Shown piece by piece: positions 12,809-24,543 of a stretch of 64,000 bases of DNA. The notes under the pieces are model-generated. The model did no database searches. It was not told the origin of the DNA and saw nothing but the letters and a program-made list of their open reading frames with translations. How positions within the stretch are numbered: the stretch's first letter is position 1; the number at the start of each line of letters is the position of its first letter. This DNA comes from Batillaria attramentaria (lineage: Eukaryota; Mollusca; Gastropoda; Batillariidae), in contig JACVVK020000056.1 in the NCBI GenBank assembly GCA_018292915.2, forward strand, positions 1,440,001 to 1,504,000, read 5' to 3'. The position numbers were made by a program, and so were the translations under genes.

Positions 12809-13545
12809 TTTTTATGTTGTTGTTGTTGTTGCTGTTGCTGTTTTTTGTTTTTACTTTTGGTCTTTTATTGTTTCTTCTTTTTATTTATTTTGTTTTCTTA
12901 ACGAGTTAAGTTGTTGTGTTTCAATATGTGATAAAACAATGTTGGTCTTTGTCTCTGTCAACTTTTTTTTCTACATCCCCCCCCCCCCCCCCACACACAC
13001 ACACACACACCTTTTATTTTATTTATTTATTTTATTTGTTTTTTTTTTTTGTTTTGTTTTGTTTGGGGGGGGGGGGGGGGTAACCGTAGAAAATTGAACA
13101 AAGTAAGTGTTTCCCATTCTGAGGCCAACTTAAAGTTGGGGCACATCCTACAGCTGAAATGGGTCGACAATGTGTTTTCGAGAAGAAAGAGAGAACCGAG
13201 TTAAGCAATTTAAGTAAACTTCAACACACTTAACGAACACTCCTGCAGCCGAGGGCAGACTCATTCAGGTACTTCACAAGTTCATGTTGTGCGGTTAACA
13301 GCCTCTCCAAACTCCGCAGTCTATGACAGACAACACAACGGGTTGAAGACTTTAGGGCCGGGTAGATAATCATTATGAGCGTACTCAAAAGAGCACTTGG
13401 TTGAAAATCATTTAGAACTCTTCTCATTTTGTTTGTTTTGTTGTTGTTTTCAGTTTAATTTCTTCGCCATCAGATCAATGGCCGTTAGCAAGGGCGGATA
13501 CAACATCAAGATGGGTCAAATCGGTATAATGGCAACAGACAAGGA
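12401..13545. other. No gene; several simple-sequence tracts
   Basis: (GT)n lies at 12735-12807, (GTT/GCT)n at 12815-12845, poly(C)-(CA)n at 12977-13010, T-rich at 13011-13065 and poly(G) at 13065-13080. The rest is unique-looking and lacks coding signal. Confidence 0.7.
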
Positions 13546-13626
13546 GGGTGGGGTGGGTGGATGTTTGGGGGTTTAACGTCCTTTTCCACCACATACGGGT
13601 AATAGCAACGGCCACCCCGGCTCCCC
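13546..13626 (-). mobile_element. SINE-A copy with large internal deletion, TSD intact
   Basis: Only 81 bases remain: the CCCACC-side 3' part and the first 20 or so bases of the 5' end. Direct repeats gcaacagacaagga flank it exactly at 13532-13545 and 13627-13640. Most of the tRNA-like part, including the B box, is gone. Confidence 0.88.
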
Positions 13627-13734
13627 GCAACAGACAAGGAAAAAGCGGGACTAACGTCGAGTCGTCAGGAAATATTATGTACCGTTTGTGGGGGGGAGGG
13701 AGTGGAGGGTTCGGGAAGGAGTGTGTAGTATTTG

Positions 13735-13779
13735 CTACTCTATTGTTGTTGTTGGTGGTGGTATTTCTGGGGTTTGATT

Positions 13780-13830
<51 letters not shown>

Positions 13831-14090
13831 GTTTGTTTGTTTGTTTTTCGGGTGTTGTTGTTGTTGTTGTTGTTGTGGGGGTTCGTTTCTTTGTTTATTT
13901 GGGGAGGGGGGGGGGTGTAGGAGGTGGTAGTGGTGCAGTTCTTTTATTGTTCTGCATGGAGGACAGACTGACAGAGACGTCAAACCACGTTGCTGATGTT
14001 GTCTAAGTTTGTTTGGTTTTTTTTTGTTTGTTTGTTTCTACATCGGCTGGTGCCAATGTTTGGGGTCTGTGTGTAGGGGGGGGGGAGGGG
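13735..14090. repeat. (GTT)n, (GTTT)n and G-rich block
   Basis: GTT repeats dominate 13742-13880. GTTT and G-rich runs follow to about 14090. Confidence 0.92.
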
Positions 14091-14828
14091 GGTGTTGAAG
14101 GGAGGGGTCTAGGTACCATCAAGGTGCTACAAAATACAAAAGCCCCTCTACTGAGCCGCTCCTGACAGTACACAGCCCATGGTTCCAAGGCCTGTCCTAA
14201 GTCTGAGTAATGAAGCCAGCAGGCCCAAGTGCCGAGTGCCCCTCGTTCCAGTCCTCGTTCCCCTCCGGCGCTGGAGGGGAAGCGTGAAGTGCACCGAGTG
14301 CCGGAACGGAAAGTGGAACAGTTTGTTTTGCTCCGGGCTTTCATACACATGTATGCATGTAGCGATAGCAGTAGGGGGTGATTGATGAGATGGGTGCATG
14401 TAAGAGTCGATGTATCTGGCCCATCTCCTTGGTAAAAAAAAAATAAAATACAGCGCAGAGTGTATTGCGCTGCAGTAAAAGCCCGGTCGTGCAGGCAACG
14501 ATGTTTAAAACAAAAATGATGACGAATTAACATGCGTGGAAAAGTTCAAATCCATGAAGGTCAAATCCATGAAATCTCGATGGTGGCCTTCTTTCTTTCT
14601 TTCTTTCTTTTTTTTTTTTTTTTTTCTTTTCTTTTCTTCTTTTTCTTTTTGCTTGTTGGGGTGTTTTTGGGGTTTTTTTTTGTTTTGGATTTTTTTTTTT
14701 TTTTTTTTTTCTAAATATGGACAATGTATTGCGTTTTGCTGGAAAAGTCTTGCAGCCAACTAAACAAGTAATAATATGCATGGAAGGTTTCTTGTTTCAG
14801 ACCGGGGAATTCAAGGAGTCGATGAAAT
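14091..14828. other. No gene; T-rich tracts
   Basis: Unique-looking sequence to about 14590, then (TTTC)n and long T runs at 14590-14710. No coding motif is seen on either strand. Confidence 0.6.
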
Positions 14829-15075
14829 GTTCTCTGCTTTGGAAATGTTCAGCCCACCAAATTTGAAAAAAATAATGCAATTCTAAATTCCGAAATTTAA
14901 ATAGCTGAGCTGACCCTTCGCACCACGTGATTGTAATGTGTTTATGTCCAGTGTGTGAGAGGATGCGTGTGATTCACGTGAGCGTGCGTGTTGGGTTCAG
15001 TTCGCGGCGCTTTGAGCCGATTCATGCAATTGGGAAAAGCGCCTATACAATACTCATTATTATTATTATTATTAT
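14829..15075 (+). mobile_element. SINE-C copy, 5' truncated
   Basis: SINE-C when complete is about 400 bp: a tRNA-like head (A box TGGTCTAGTGG, B box GGTTCGAGTCCC), a body with ccgaaatttaaatagctgag and gattcacgtgagcg, then gcgcctata and an (ATT)n end. This copy lacks the head and begins near tttggaaatgttcagccc. Confidence 0.88.
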
Positions 15076-15176
15076 GAAGTGTCAGGTTTCACGGAGACAA
15101 TAACTCATGATGTGAAATACACCTTATCATGACAAACTCTAAATATTGGGGCACGAAATAATTGTATATAGTGACT

Positions 15177-15315
15177 GTCAATGCTCGGGCCGTGAGTTCG
15201 AATCCCGGCTGGGGCGAATGAAATATTTGTGCACGCCTTTTACTCGTTGACCCGTCTTTGATATCACCCATACGTGGTGGAAAAGGACGTTAAACACCTA
15301 AAAACCCAACCACTC
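15177..15315 (+). mobile_element. SINE-A fragment
   Basis: The copy starts just 5' of the B box (gagttcgaatcccgg) and runs through the body to a degenerate CCAACC end. No TSD was found. Confidence 0.85.
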
Positions 15316-15325
15316 TCGCCGAGAA

Positions 15326-15329
<4 letters not shown>

Positions 15330-15384
<55 letters not shown>
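15330..15384. repeat. (GT)n microsatellite
   Basis: A pure GT run directly follows the SINE-A fragment. Confidence 0.97.
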
Positions 15385-15387
<3 letters not shown>

Positions 15388-15763
15388 CCTCCCCCTCAAC
15401 TCCCCCCTCCCTATCTCCTGTCAGCGTCCACTACGTCCCTGACCTAACGTCGTGTTTTGTTTACCTGTCTGGTTTCGAGTAACGCTGCACTCAGACGTGT
15501 TATCTTTAGCTCGGGTGCGCTGTATTTAAGGATTCGCTGCAAGGACACAAACATGCATTATTGGGTTCATTAGCCTCAGCGATTTCAGGTGGAAAACGGA
15601 TCTAGGGCTCGCAAAATACTACCCCCTGCTTGTCAGGAAAACTGCCCTACCTCAGTGCCGCGCCGGCCGCTGATTTGAAACAGAGCACATTTCCCCTTTT
15701 GACTTCCGATGTCTAATTGTCTTTTAGTTAGTGCAGGACCCGGAAAACTGCTGATAGATCTAC
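15385..15763. other. No gene recognised
   Basis: Unique-looking, moderately GC-rich sequence without motifs. Confidence 0.5.
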
Positions 15764-16170
15764 TTAAAGATCTAAGCTCCCAACAAAAAACTTTCCAAAG
15801 TGTGAAGACATTTTAAAGAGTCGACCATGCAAGCACAGTCAACTCTGTCACAGTTGCAGAGTTTTCAGCGCTTCGGGGACCCTTATAAAACCAGAGCACG
15901 AGTTTACCGTGACATTATTTGACTTTTGGTCAGTGAGCGAGACACATCGCTACAGTGTCCAGCGGATGTTGAGTGCTGCACGATCTTTCTCGCTCAATGT
16001 CAAAACGCAAACTGAGCTGTGAAATCAGGCTGCCCTTGGCTTTTACTGGGGTTTCAGGGACGCTGAAAACTCTGCAACTGTGACAGAGTTGACTGTGCGT
16101 GCACGGTCGACTCTGTAAAATTTGTTCACTAAACTTCGGAAAGCTTTTTGTTGGGAGCTTAGATCTTTAA
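15764..16170. mobile_element. TTAA-flanked MITE, copy 1
   Basis: The 407-bp element starts TTAAAGATCTAAGCTCCCAA and ends with its reverse complement. The inverted arms extend about 115 bases with moderate divergence and include agttgactctgt-type blocks. It is bounded by TTAA (15764-15767, 16167-16170), the target of piggyBac transposases. It has no coding capacity. A second copy lies at 45373-45786. Confidence 0.85.
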
Positions 16171-16645
16171 CTGATCACTCTGGGCCTCCATCCATCAAGT
16201 ATAAACCACCTGCATACACGCTCATGCTTTTACCAAATTAGCTTTGGAACGGAACGGCCGACTCGGAAATTAACGGACCACGGTAATACGGAAACGCTGG
16301 AGGAAAACAAACGACCCGAAAAAAAGGGGAAAAAAATCAAACGAATGGCGGCTGATTAGTGCAGAGAGCTTGTAGAAAATACGACAGAGTGCTGTCAATC
16401 GTGATCTCTATGGAAGCCGAGGTCAGTGACGGGGTGTAATCAATATGGACGGGAGAGCTTTTGGTGCTACTCCGCTTCCAAAGCTTTGACGATGAATGCT
16501 CTCAAGCAAAGCTGTAAGCCATGTTTGAAATAAGAGTATGCACACATCTCTAAATACTACACCTACTCCAAGACTGCCCGCTCCATGATGTAGTCCGGAG
16601 AGTAGTTCGGTCGGAGGACACTACACTGAGGGAAAGCGGACCTGG
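16171..16645. other. No gene recognised
   Basis: Unique-looking sequence between a MITE and a minisatellite. No motif was recognised. Confidence 0.5.
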
Positions 16646-17130
16646 CAGCCCGGCAGAGGACTATAACATTCACCAGAGGACTGTAACATTCATCAGAGGA
16701 CTGTAACATTCATCGGAGGGCCGGCTATAACATTCACCAGAGGGCTATAACATTCATCAGAGGGCTATAACTTTCGTCAGAGGGCTATAACTTTCATCAG
16801 AGGCCCGCAACATTCATCATAGGGCTGTAACATTCATCGGAGGACTGTAACATTCATCATAGGGCTGTAACATTCGTCATAGGGCTGTAACATTCATCAG
16901 AGGCCCGCAACATTCATCATAGGGCTGTAACATTCATCGGAGGACTGTGGCATTCATCATAGGGCTGTAACATTCATCAGAGGGTTGTAACATTCATCAG
17001 AGGGTTGTAACATTCATCGGAGGACCGGCTGTAACATTCATCGGATGACTATGACGTTCATCAGCGGGCTATGACGTTCGTCAGAGGACTATAACATTCA
17101 TCAGAGGACCATAACATTCATCGGAGCTTC
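16646..17130. repeat. Minisatellite, unit about 21 bp
   Basis: About 20 degenerate copies of agaggactgtaacattcatc are present. Variants have ggct, gggct or ggcccgc in place of gact. Some units carry a few extra bases (ggccgg, accggc). Confidence 0.93.
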
Positions 17131-17535
17131 GGGCGTCACCATCTAGCGTTCGACGAAGAAGAGGAAACACGTGGCGGCTATTTAGTCACGGTGTAGACTG
17201 CTAGCAAAGTAACATGCAGTAGAGTGCTATCAGTCAGCGGTGAATTAGCTCGAGGTCGTTCTCTAAGATGAGTGATGACCCTGGGAGGGGGGATGGAACG
17301 GGGAGGGGGAAGGGAGGGTGTTCTAAACTAATGGATACGCTGACAAATGTTTGTTGCCCACGCGCCTGCGCCGCGGACTATAGTTCCTGTGTGAAGACGG
17401 TGGCTGTTTGTCTTGTGGACCAGATCCAAGAGAGAGAGAGAGAGAGAGAGATGATGATGATGATGATGATGATGAAACTTTATTTATTAACGGTAAAAGT
17501 TTTGACAGAAATTCGCCAGTTTGCAAACTTGCCGT

Positions 17536-17589
<54 letters not shown>

Positions 17590-17776
17590 ACGCGCCAGTT
17601 ACACCGGGGAGGGAGGAGGGGGGGGGGGAAGAGGGAGGGGTTAAAAAAAAAAACTGAGTACACTGGGGGTAATCGAAAGAAACGACCTTCTTCCGTTGCT
17701 ATGACACCGCAACAGTTTCGACGACACAGGCTGCTCTCAATTAAAGCCGTTACTGATTTTAAAACACAAGTATATG
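17131..17776. other. No gene; (GA)n and (ATG)n tracts
   Basis: GA with (GAT)n lies at 17429-17475 and GA at 17540-17586. An open frame across them is repeat-derived. A G-rich run follows to 17640. Confidence 0.65.
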
Positions 17777-18190
17777 TAATAATAATAATGAGTATTGTGT
17801 AGGTGCTTTACCCAAATTCATGAATCGGCTCAAAGCGCCGCGAACTGAACCCAACACGCACGCTCACGTGAATCACACGCATTCTCACACACTGGACATA
17901 TTAAACACATTACAATCACGTGGTGCGAAGGGTCAGCTCAGCTATTTAAATTTCGGAATTTAGAATTGCATTTACTGATTTTCCAAATTTGGTGGGCTGA
18001 ACATTTCCAAAGCAGAGGGGGGGGAGGGAGGAGGAAGCCGGAGTACCAAGAGAGAACCCCCGACGATCGGCCGGCCGAATGAACGGTGCCACGAAAGAGA
18101 AGGAACAATTCTTTGCCCCGAGTGGGACTCGAACCCCTGACCTCTCGCATTGGCGACAAGTCTCCGAACCACTAGACCACAGACCGCCCC
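17777..18190 (-). mobile_element. SINE-C copy, near full length
   Basis: From the (ATT)n end at 17777 through the body to a tRNA-like head at about 18118-18190 (antisense B box gggactcgaacccc, A box ccactagacca). The copy is almost complete. It carries a ccgg-type insertion near 18070 compared with the copy at 25257-25660. Confidence 0.9.
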
Positions 18191-18580
18191 ATGCAGTAGA
18201 CGTCTTTAGATTTGTAGTGACGTTCCAACCGACAACTGAAAATCCACAGCGTTTTTCAGGAATTATGGCGTTTGGAATTTGGAGGGAAAAAAAACAAACA
18301 GCGGTGCTATGGCGCGGGAACCGGTTGATTGACATTGCAATGATATGGAGCGGAATCACACCGGAAAAACGTCCGTCCGTTTTGTTTCGGCCCCGGGAGT
18401 TGATTGATTTGCCAAAAGTTTCCTCAGACGAGTTTACAGGGAGATCATCTTATCAGGGAAATGCAGCGCAGCGTCCTTGGCGAACAGTATCAGGGCGTAA
18501 GACTGCTGGTTTGTTTGTTGGTTTTTCTTCAGTAAAAGTGAAAGGGATTAATGAATACATGGGAGCCGAAATCGCTGCAC
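18191..18580. other. No gene recognised
   Basis: A block near 18360-18398 (accggaaaaacg...gttttgtttcgg) recurs near 25001-25038, so part of this is likely repeat-derived. Confidence 0.5.
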
Positions 18581-18697
18581 TGATAAAGGCTCAGGCGGTT
18601 GCGAGTTCGAATCCCGCCTAGGGCCAAATATTCAGTTGTGCTGTTTTGTTTTTTTGTTGTTGTTTTTTTTTGGTTGTTGTTGTTGTTGTTGTTGTTG

Positions 18698-18758
<61 letters not shown>

Positions 18759-19190
18759 GGTTTTTTGTTGTTGTTGTTTTGTTTTTGTTTTTTGTTACTG
18801 TTGTCTTTGTTGTTATTGTTTTGTGGAGTTTTTTTGGTAGGGTTTTTGTTGTTTGTTTGTTTGTTTTTTGTTTGGGTTTTTTGGTTTATGGTTTTTTGTT
18901 GTTGTTGTTTTTGGGGGTGTGGTTTTGTTGTTGTTGTTGTTGTTGTTGTTTTGGGGGTGTTTGTTTTGTTTTGTTTGGGGGGGAGGGGGAGTGTTGTTGT
19001 TGTTGATGTTTTGGGGGGAGGGGGGGTCTTTTTGTTGTGGTTGTTGCTGCTGCTCTTTTGTGTTTTTTGGTTTTGGTTTGGTTTTGGTTTTGTTGTTGTT
19101 TTGTTTGTTTGCTTGACTGTTTCTTTCTCAGTACTCCGTCTTTGGTATCACCCGCATGTTCCGGAAAAAGACGTCAGTTAAAACCCTTAT
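18581..19190 (+). mobile_element. tRNA-derived SINE split by simple repeats
   Basis: A B-box-like region (gcgagttcgaatcccgcc) at 18598-18620 is followed by ccaaatattcagttgtgctg. The expected continuation (ccgtctttggtatcaccc, then a degenerate aaaagacgtcagttaaaac) appears only at about 19136-19190. The roughly 500 bases between are GTT, GT and T/G-rich tracts. The body resembles SINE-A, with a different head. Confidence 0.65.
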
Positions 19191-19669
19191 AGACCAAACA
19201 ATCAATAATAAATAATTATGCAGAATGGAGCCCTGAGCTACACCGTACTTCACAAGACCGTGATTATTAGAAAGACCCTCTGACGTCTATCCTGCAGTTA
19301 AGATGGAACTGAGATACGCTGTCACAATCATCAGGGCTGCGGGTAGGGACTAGGGAGGGACGCGGGTGCAGTGCAATCGTGCAGGCAGTGTCAGAAACCC
19401 AGATCTATGATCCCTATTGATCCTGCGAATACAGGTTCTCTGTCGATCAGACTGAGCTGTGTGACCCTAATCACTAAAATTGTCCAGAGAGAGAGACAGA
19501 GACAGAGAGAGACAGAGAGAGACTTCGACGCATTTTATTGATACGTGGTCGAAGGCTGCTATCGTAATTATAATTAGGGAAAACAAATAGCAAACTTGAA
19601 AGGAAACAAATGCAAGAAAGAGGAAGACGTCAACGAACAAGCACACGCAGGAACAGATACTGAGATAGG

Positions 19670-19670
<1 letters not shown>
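19191..19670. other. No gene recognised (RGK intron)
   Basis: Intronic if the RGK gene continues leftward. A GA/GACA-rich run lies at 19487-19522. Confidence 0.5.
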
Positions 19671-19910
<240 letters not shown>

Positions 19911-19928
19911 CAAAGAAAATCAACTCAC

Positions 19929-20568
19929 GCGTGGTGATCTCGTAGGTGCCCTTGTACTCGGAGGTCATGAACTGCCGGGTCAAGGCCGTCTTGCCCACCC
20001 CGGCAGCCCCCATTATCAGCACCCGGTAGAAGGACGGAGTCACGGACGAGGCGTTGCTCAGCGGCGGCCCGCTGTCGTCAGACGTGTTGCTGTGCTTCCT
20101 TAGTCTGGACGAACTGCCGTGGTGGTGGTGGTGGTGCTGGTGGTGGCTGTTGGTAGTGGTGCCTGTGATGGTCACGGAGGAGGAGGCGCCCTCACGGTCA
20201 ATGCTGTTGATGCTGCCGTTGGACGCCAGGCTGTTAGTGGAGCGTTTGAAAGAGTCCCCGTGGTTCACAATCCCTTTGGAGGTCGTCTTGAAGGACCTGA
20301 CCCTCCTCAAGCCGCCCTCGCCTTCCCTGGGCATCCAGTCCGGATTCGGCAAAGGCAGGAAGGCTGGACAGTTGGGCAGGGAGTTGGTGCGCGGCCTCTG
20401 AGCCGCCTCAATGTCCAGGCTCAGTTTGGGCCTCGGCCGGTTCTTGAAGGAGGAGGAGCGGGAGTGAGGAGCGGAGGCCACGTCCCGGAGGGGGGACACC
20501 CTCAGGAACCGCTCGTCCTCCGGCACCTTCTCGCCCTCCACCAGGATATCCATAATTACCGTCGCCAT
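19929..20568 (-). CDS. RGK-family (Rad/Gem/Kir-like) small GTPase, first coding exon, partial
   Basis: This exon encodes 213 residues plus one base. The first 180 are a Ser/Arg-rich tail with basic-Ser motifs (RSSSFK near 37-42, RPRTNSLP near 58-65, RRVRSFK near 88-94) of the sort RGK proteins use to bind 14-3-3, and a short His run (145-150). The GTPase fold starts at about 181 with FYRVLIMG; the P-loop is GAAGVGKT (187-194), followed by [11 protein letters not shown] (200-210), which resembles insect RGK proteins as I remember them. RGK proteins restrain voltage-gated calcium channels through the beta subunit and act at the membrane and cytoskeleton. The chosen ATG (20566-20568) has a strong context (GTCACCATGG). 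An in-frame ATG at 20634 is possible but less likely. The exon ends at a good donor (C|GTGAGT, GT at 19928-19927), phase 1. Switch I, switch II and the NKxD motif are missing here; I did not find the next exon. A different Ras-like subfamily cannot be excluded. Confidence 0.75.
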
Positions 20569-20585
20569 GGTGACGCCGGCCTTGA

Positions 20586-20843
20586 TCTCAGACGTAAGTA
20601 TAGCACAAAACCAGGTCAAGGTCGAGACACACACAAGATCACAGCATCCGGGACTTGTAGTTTCATGTCAAGGAAGGTTCGAATCTCGTTTAAAGCGGTT
20701 CTGTTCAATAACTATTGTAGACTGCTGTCTCTGAGAGACTGTTGCGGTCAAGCACGGTTATCTTTCCGTTGGTACCTGGCCAAGGTTCCTGAATATCTGT
20801 TCAAGGGTTCAGACGCAGTATTCCTGTAAACTGGGAACTTACC
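20586..20843 (-). other. Possible 5'-UTR intron of the RGK gene
   Basis: On the minus strand a near-consensus donor, CTCTG|GTAAGT, has its exon side ending at 20843 with GT at 20842-20841. A plausible acceptor, CGTCTGAG|ATC, opens the coding exon at 20586. This would put a short intron of about 255 nt in the 5' UTR, 18 nt before the start codon. The acceptor's pyrimidine tract is weak, so this is only a proposal. Confidence 0.35.
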
Positions 20844-20859
20844 AGAGCTGCACACAAAT

Positions 20860-21072
20860 ACGGGAAAAAAATATGACAAGTACTCTCCGAGTCACAGAAT
20901 TGACTCTAGACTGAATACCGCAACCTCTAGAATCCAGAAAACACAATTCAAATAAACATCTCAAAACACAAATAGGAAAAAATATGACAAGCACTCTCCG
21001 AGTCACAAAACTCTAGACTGAATACCGCAACCCCTAGAATCCAGAAAACACAATTCAAATAAACATCGCAAA
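20860..21072. repeat. Tandem duplication, unit about 111 bp
   Basis: Two units start at the tatgacaag motifs near 20872 and 20983 and are almost identical. The second lacks four bases (ttga) found in the first. It lies upstream of the RGK start codon. Confidence 0.9.
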
Positions 21073-21609
21073 ACTATTGTTCCCGTGCCAGAGAAAAATC
21101 CATATTCAACTTGTCTGAAAAAGCAATTCAATATCCCACATACACGTACAATCAATTCTTCCGTTCGCAAAAAAGAAATAAAAAATAAGAAATAAATAAA
21201 AGAATATAAAAAAAATATAGAGAAATTTGAAAGATAATACTGACCTATAGCTTGCCTCGCTATTCTATTGTCTCCACTGTTTTCCGCCTGCACTGCCGCA
21301 GTTTCTTGTTTTCCCGCGCACTAGTCTTTTGTTTTCAAAGCGCGCGCTCGATTGTTTTCAGAGCACGAGGGTCTGTTGTCAAACCACACACACGTGTCAT
21401 GCGCGTCGGCCGACAAACGGACAACCAGACACACTGCACGGAAAACCCACACGAGCAAGCAGGTTTGACTTCTATTCAGCAGACCCGTCGGGTCGATGGA
21501 GCGTAGTGGGGTCTCACAGCTGCTGCTCAGTGATTGACGCGATACACGTGCGGGAGATGGGAGTGCAGATCTACCCACGTCAAAGGAAGAGGCTTGACAG
21601 CGGTGCGCG
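21073..21609. other. No gene recognised (upstream of RGK)
   Basis: AT-rich then moderately GC-rich sequence, which could include promoter or 5' UTR of the RGK gene. I see no convincing TATA or initiator element. Confidence 0.4.
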
Positions 21610-21945
21610 TCACGGCTAGAACCTCTCCAGATTCAAGTGATGTCGGTGGTCGACTTATGTCAACGTTTCACTGCTAGAACTTCTCCAGATTCAAGTGATG
21701 TCGGTGGTCGACTGGTGTCAACGTTTCACTGCTACGACCTCTCCAGATTCAAGTGATGTCGGTGGTCGACTTATGTCAACGTTTCACTGCTAGAACTTCT
21801 CCAGATTCAAGTGATGTCGGTGGTCGACTTATGTCAACGTTTCACTGCTAGAACTTCAGTCTCCAGATTCAAGTGATGTCGGTGGTCGACTGGTGTCAAC
21901 GTTTCACTGCTACAACCTCTCCAGATTCAAGTGATGCCGGTGGCC
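21610..21945. repeat. Tandem array, unit about 57 bp, six copies
   Basis: Each unit contains tctccagattcaagtgatg, tcggtggtcgac and caacgtttcactgcta. One unit has an extra CAGT at 21857-21860. The last unit is diverged. Confidence 0.95.
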
Positions 21946-22329
21946 GGCTGTTGTCAGCAGCTGAGGTAGAGGAGATAATCCATAGGACGGGAGACTACTA
22001 GGTTACCTGTGGCCACATGGCGGTCGCCGGTCGCTGGCGACAAGAACTGCGAGACACACGACCATAAACCCACAGACCCACAGTGATAGCCTGTGACTGA
22101 TCTAGAGTTTATACGCGCCTCCAAGCTCGAGGTCAAACTTCCACTTCACTGTGGCGGGTGACTGAGGTGGGCCGCTGACTTTCAGAAGAATTTTGTTTTG
22201 TAGTGCTTGAGATGGCAGTTCAGAAGCAGTCTGGGAAAAAAAGAAGACAAAGGGATAAAATGAATATGGATTACGGAAAGAATTAGAAATGAGAGTTCGA
22301 AAGTGTGAAATAAAATACGTATTGTCTTT

Positions 22330-22331
<2 letters not shown>
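21946..22331. other. No gene recognised
   Basis: Unique-looking sequence with no motif identified. Confidence 0.45.
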
Positions 22332-22378
<47 letters not shown>

Positions 22379-22578
22379 CCAATCAATCAATCAATCAGTC
22401 AATCTATCTATCTATATATCTATCTATCTATCTATCTGTCTGTCTACCCCAGGATATCTAGCTATCAGTCAACCAACAATCATCATCCCAGAAAAAAAAA
22501 ATTGGAAAACGGGTTGGCGGTGGTCTTAACAAAAGTAATTTAATAGGTGTAGCAGCACAAATGTCGATTATAAGCTTC

Positions 22579-22654
<76 letters not shown>

Positions 22655-22786
22655 CTATAGTCCCATTTCATATGCTAACGATTTACTGCTTAGTGTATTA
22701 CCCGTGTCACGTGCTGTAGCGACGTGCTGTATGTGTGATACTGTGGGCAATCATATACATGTATGTCTTATGCTATGTATTCAAGG

Positions 22787-22820
<34 letters not shown>

Positions 22821-22897
22821 CAAGGACAGACAGTTAGAGAGACCTGTGTGTCTATGATCTCATCCTTGGAAAATAAAGTTTCAGTCAATCAATCAGT

Positions 22898-22932
<35 letters not shown>

Positions 22933-22950
22933 CCCCCCCCCCCTCCCTCC
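22332..22950. repeat. Microsatellite cluster: (CAAT)n, (TATC)n, (CT)n, (GT)n
   Basis: (CAAT)n lies at 22332-22403, (TATC)n at 22404-22445, CT at 22581-22651, GT at 22789-22819 and CT-poly(C) at 22901-22942. The stretch aaaataaagtttcagtcaatcaa near 22871 resembles a LINE or SINE 3' end. Confidence 0.9.
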
Positions 22951-23214
22951 TGCCCCAACAGACAAAGGCTGAGCGATCAGCAAAGTGATGTATACTCCCG
23001 AGTACCGCTAGAGTAAACAGTTCTTCGGTGCAAACCACTGTTCAAGGCACTTTTGTTTTGAGTAATGGCAAAGGTTGCTGGAAATAACTTCTTTACTGTA
23101 CCGCGTGAAAAATAACGTTTCTCCCCTGCAGAGCCCCGCCGCACCCACGATTTTTTTTCCCCGTCCGACTTTAGCCCAAGGTCCATGTTGATTGGTTCAC
23201 ACGGACCCATTTAC
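22951..23214. other. No gene recognised
   Basis: A short unique-looking stretch. Confidence 0.45.
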
Positions 23215-23310
23215 GCTGGTAGTGGTCGTAAGTTCGAATCCCGGCTAGGGCCGAATACTCAGTTGTGCTGACCTTTTTCTCGTTGCCCCGTCTTCGATAT
23301 CACCCTTATC
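23215..23310 (+). mobile_element. SINE-A-like fragment
   Basis: The B box region (aagttcgaatcccggct) and the front of the body are present. It diverges after tatcaccctta. The body has actcagttgtgctg, as in the copy at 18581. Confidence 0.75.
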
Positions 23311-23459
23311 TCTGAAAAGCCCATGCAAAAAAACAAAAAACAAAAAAAAAACCGCGTTTTTACTTGAAATCTTCATATCACTAGAAGCCACCTCAAGCCA
23401 CTATTATGCAATCTGCAAAAGTCTCGGGCCTAGCGGGGAAGGCCCACGCCTCGTGTAAT

Positions 23460-23611
23460 AGTGACTTGAAGTAATAATAACAATGATAATAATAATATGG
23501 GTACTTAAGGGACGCCCTCCCTCCCGCGAAAGCCGCTCAGGGCGCCTTACAATGAGCACACACTCACTCACCCAGAAACACACACAACATGCAAACACAT
23601 AATGTGAAGCA

Positions 23612-23676
<65 letters not shown>

Positions 23677-23875
23677 TCAAAAACTGTCTAGAGGGAGTGT
23701 AAAACTGAAGCAAAGAAGACAGATATGGAGGACAGGAGGAGGTGACACAGTTGTACGTCAGGGATGAAATCTTGTATCGAATTCTAGAGGACACAGGTAG
23801 CCAGTGCAGGGTGTGAAGAAGGGGGTGTGACGTGGTCTGAAGTGGCTCCTACTGGTGCGCAGTGGCTGTTTCTTG
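23460..23875 (-). repeat. Dispersed repeat D, copy 1, with internal (CA)n
   Basis: An (ATA)n-type end near 23476-23500 is followed by agggcgccttacaatgagcacacactcactcaccc, a CA run (23611-23673) and a flank with ctgtctagagggagtgtaa and acagatatggaggacagg. Parts recur at 39840-40095 and 44990-45090. It looks like the 3' end of a retroelement read on the minus strand. Confidence 0.65.
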
Positions 23876-24299
23876 TTATCAAGTCTCATCATATAGTGGG
23901 TAGTGGGAGGTCGGGCTCATGTTCTTAAGAGATAGGCGGTGGAAAAAGGACGTCAAACCCTAAAAAACCACCCACCCACTCCGTTCAACATGGTATCTCT
24001 GCGATCAGAAAAGCCAACCCCGCCTCTCAGTGACCTCCGCAGTGTTTTTCATAATCACGCCAGCCTTGGGGCAAAAGTCACGCGGGGAAAAGAAACCATG
24101 ACCGCCACTCGAAATGGCGTATAATCAAGTTTTCCCGAGGCGGTAGATGAAGAAGTGTTTCGGTTCAGCACCCGGTACTATGTTGGCGGGTGGTACATCA
24201 GACCGAACAGTCCCCCGGGGCAAATAGCACAACAGGGTTTTAACTAATGGCGCTAAAGAAGCCATTAAAAGCCCGGTGGTTATCTACAGTCTCACGGAT

Positions 24300-24499
24300 C
24301 GTTCCGGACTAGGTTCTTCTGGTAGTGAGAGAATACACGGCGGGTAATCAAAATGGACGACCTGTCCCGTCACTGTGGAACACACTACCTGCCGGCCTGA
24401 GAGACCAGTCGCACATAGACCGTTTCAAGTCTGACTTGAAAACGCATCTGTTCCGGCTGGCTTTCGACTAAGCCCACTTACCTCCTCCTGGTTCAGCTG

Positions 24500-24543
<44 letters not shown>

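Noticed and set aside
20632..20634. Upstream ATG giving a longer RGK N-terminus
   Set aside because: The added residues look non-coding, the context is weak and a probable acceptor lies between it and the ATG at 20568.
20119..20829. 236-codon plus-strand frame opposite the RGK exon
   Set aside because: It is the antisense of a GC-rich coding exon with P-loop and splice donor on the other strand; the plus-strand product has no motif.
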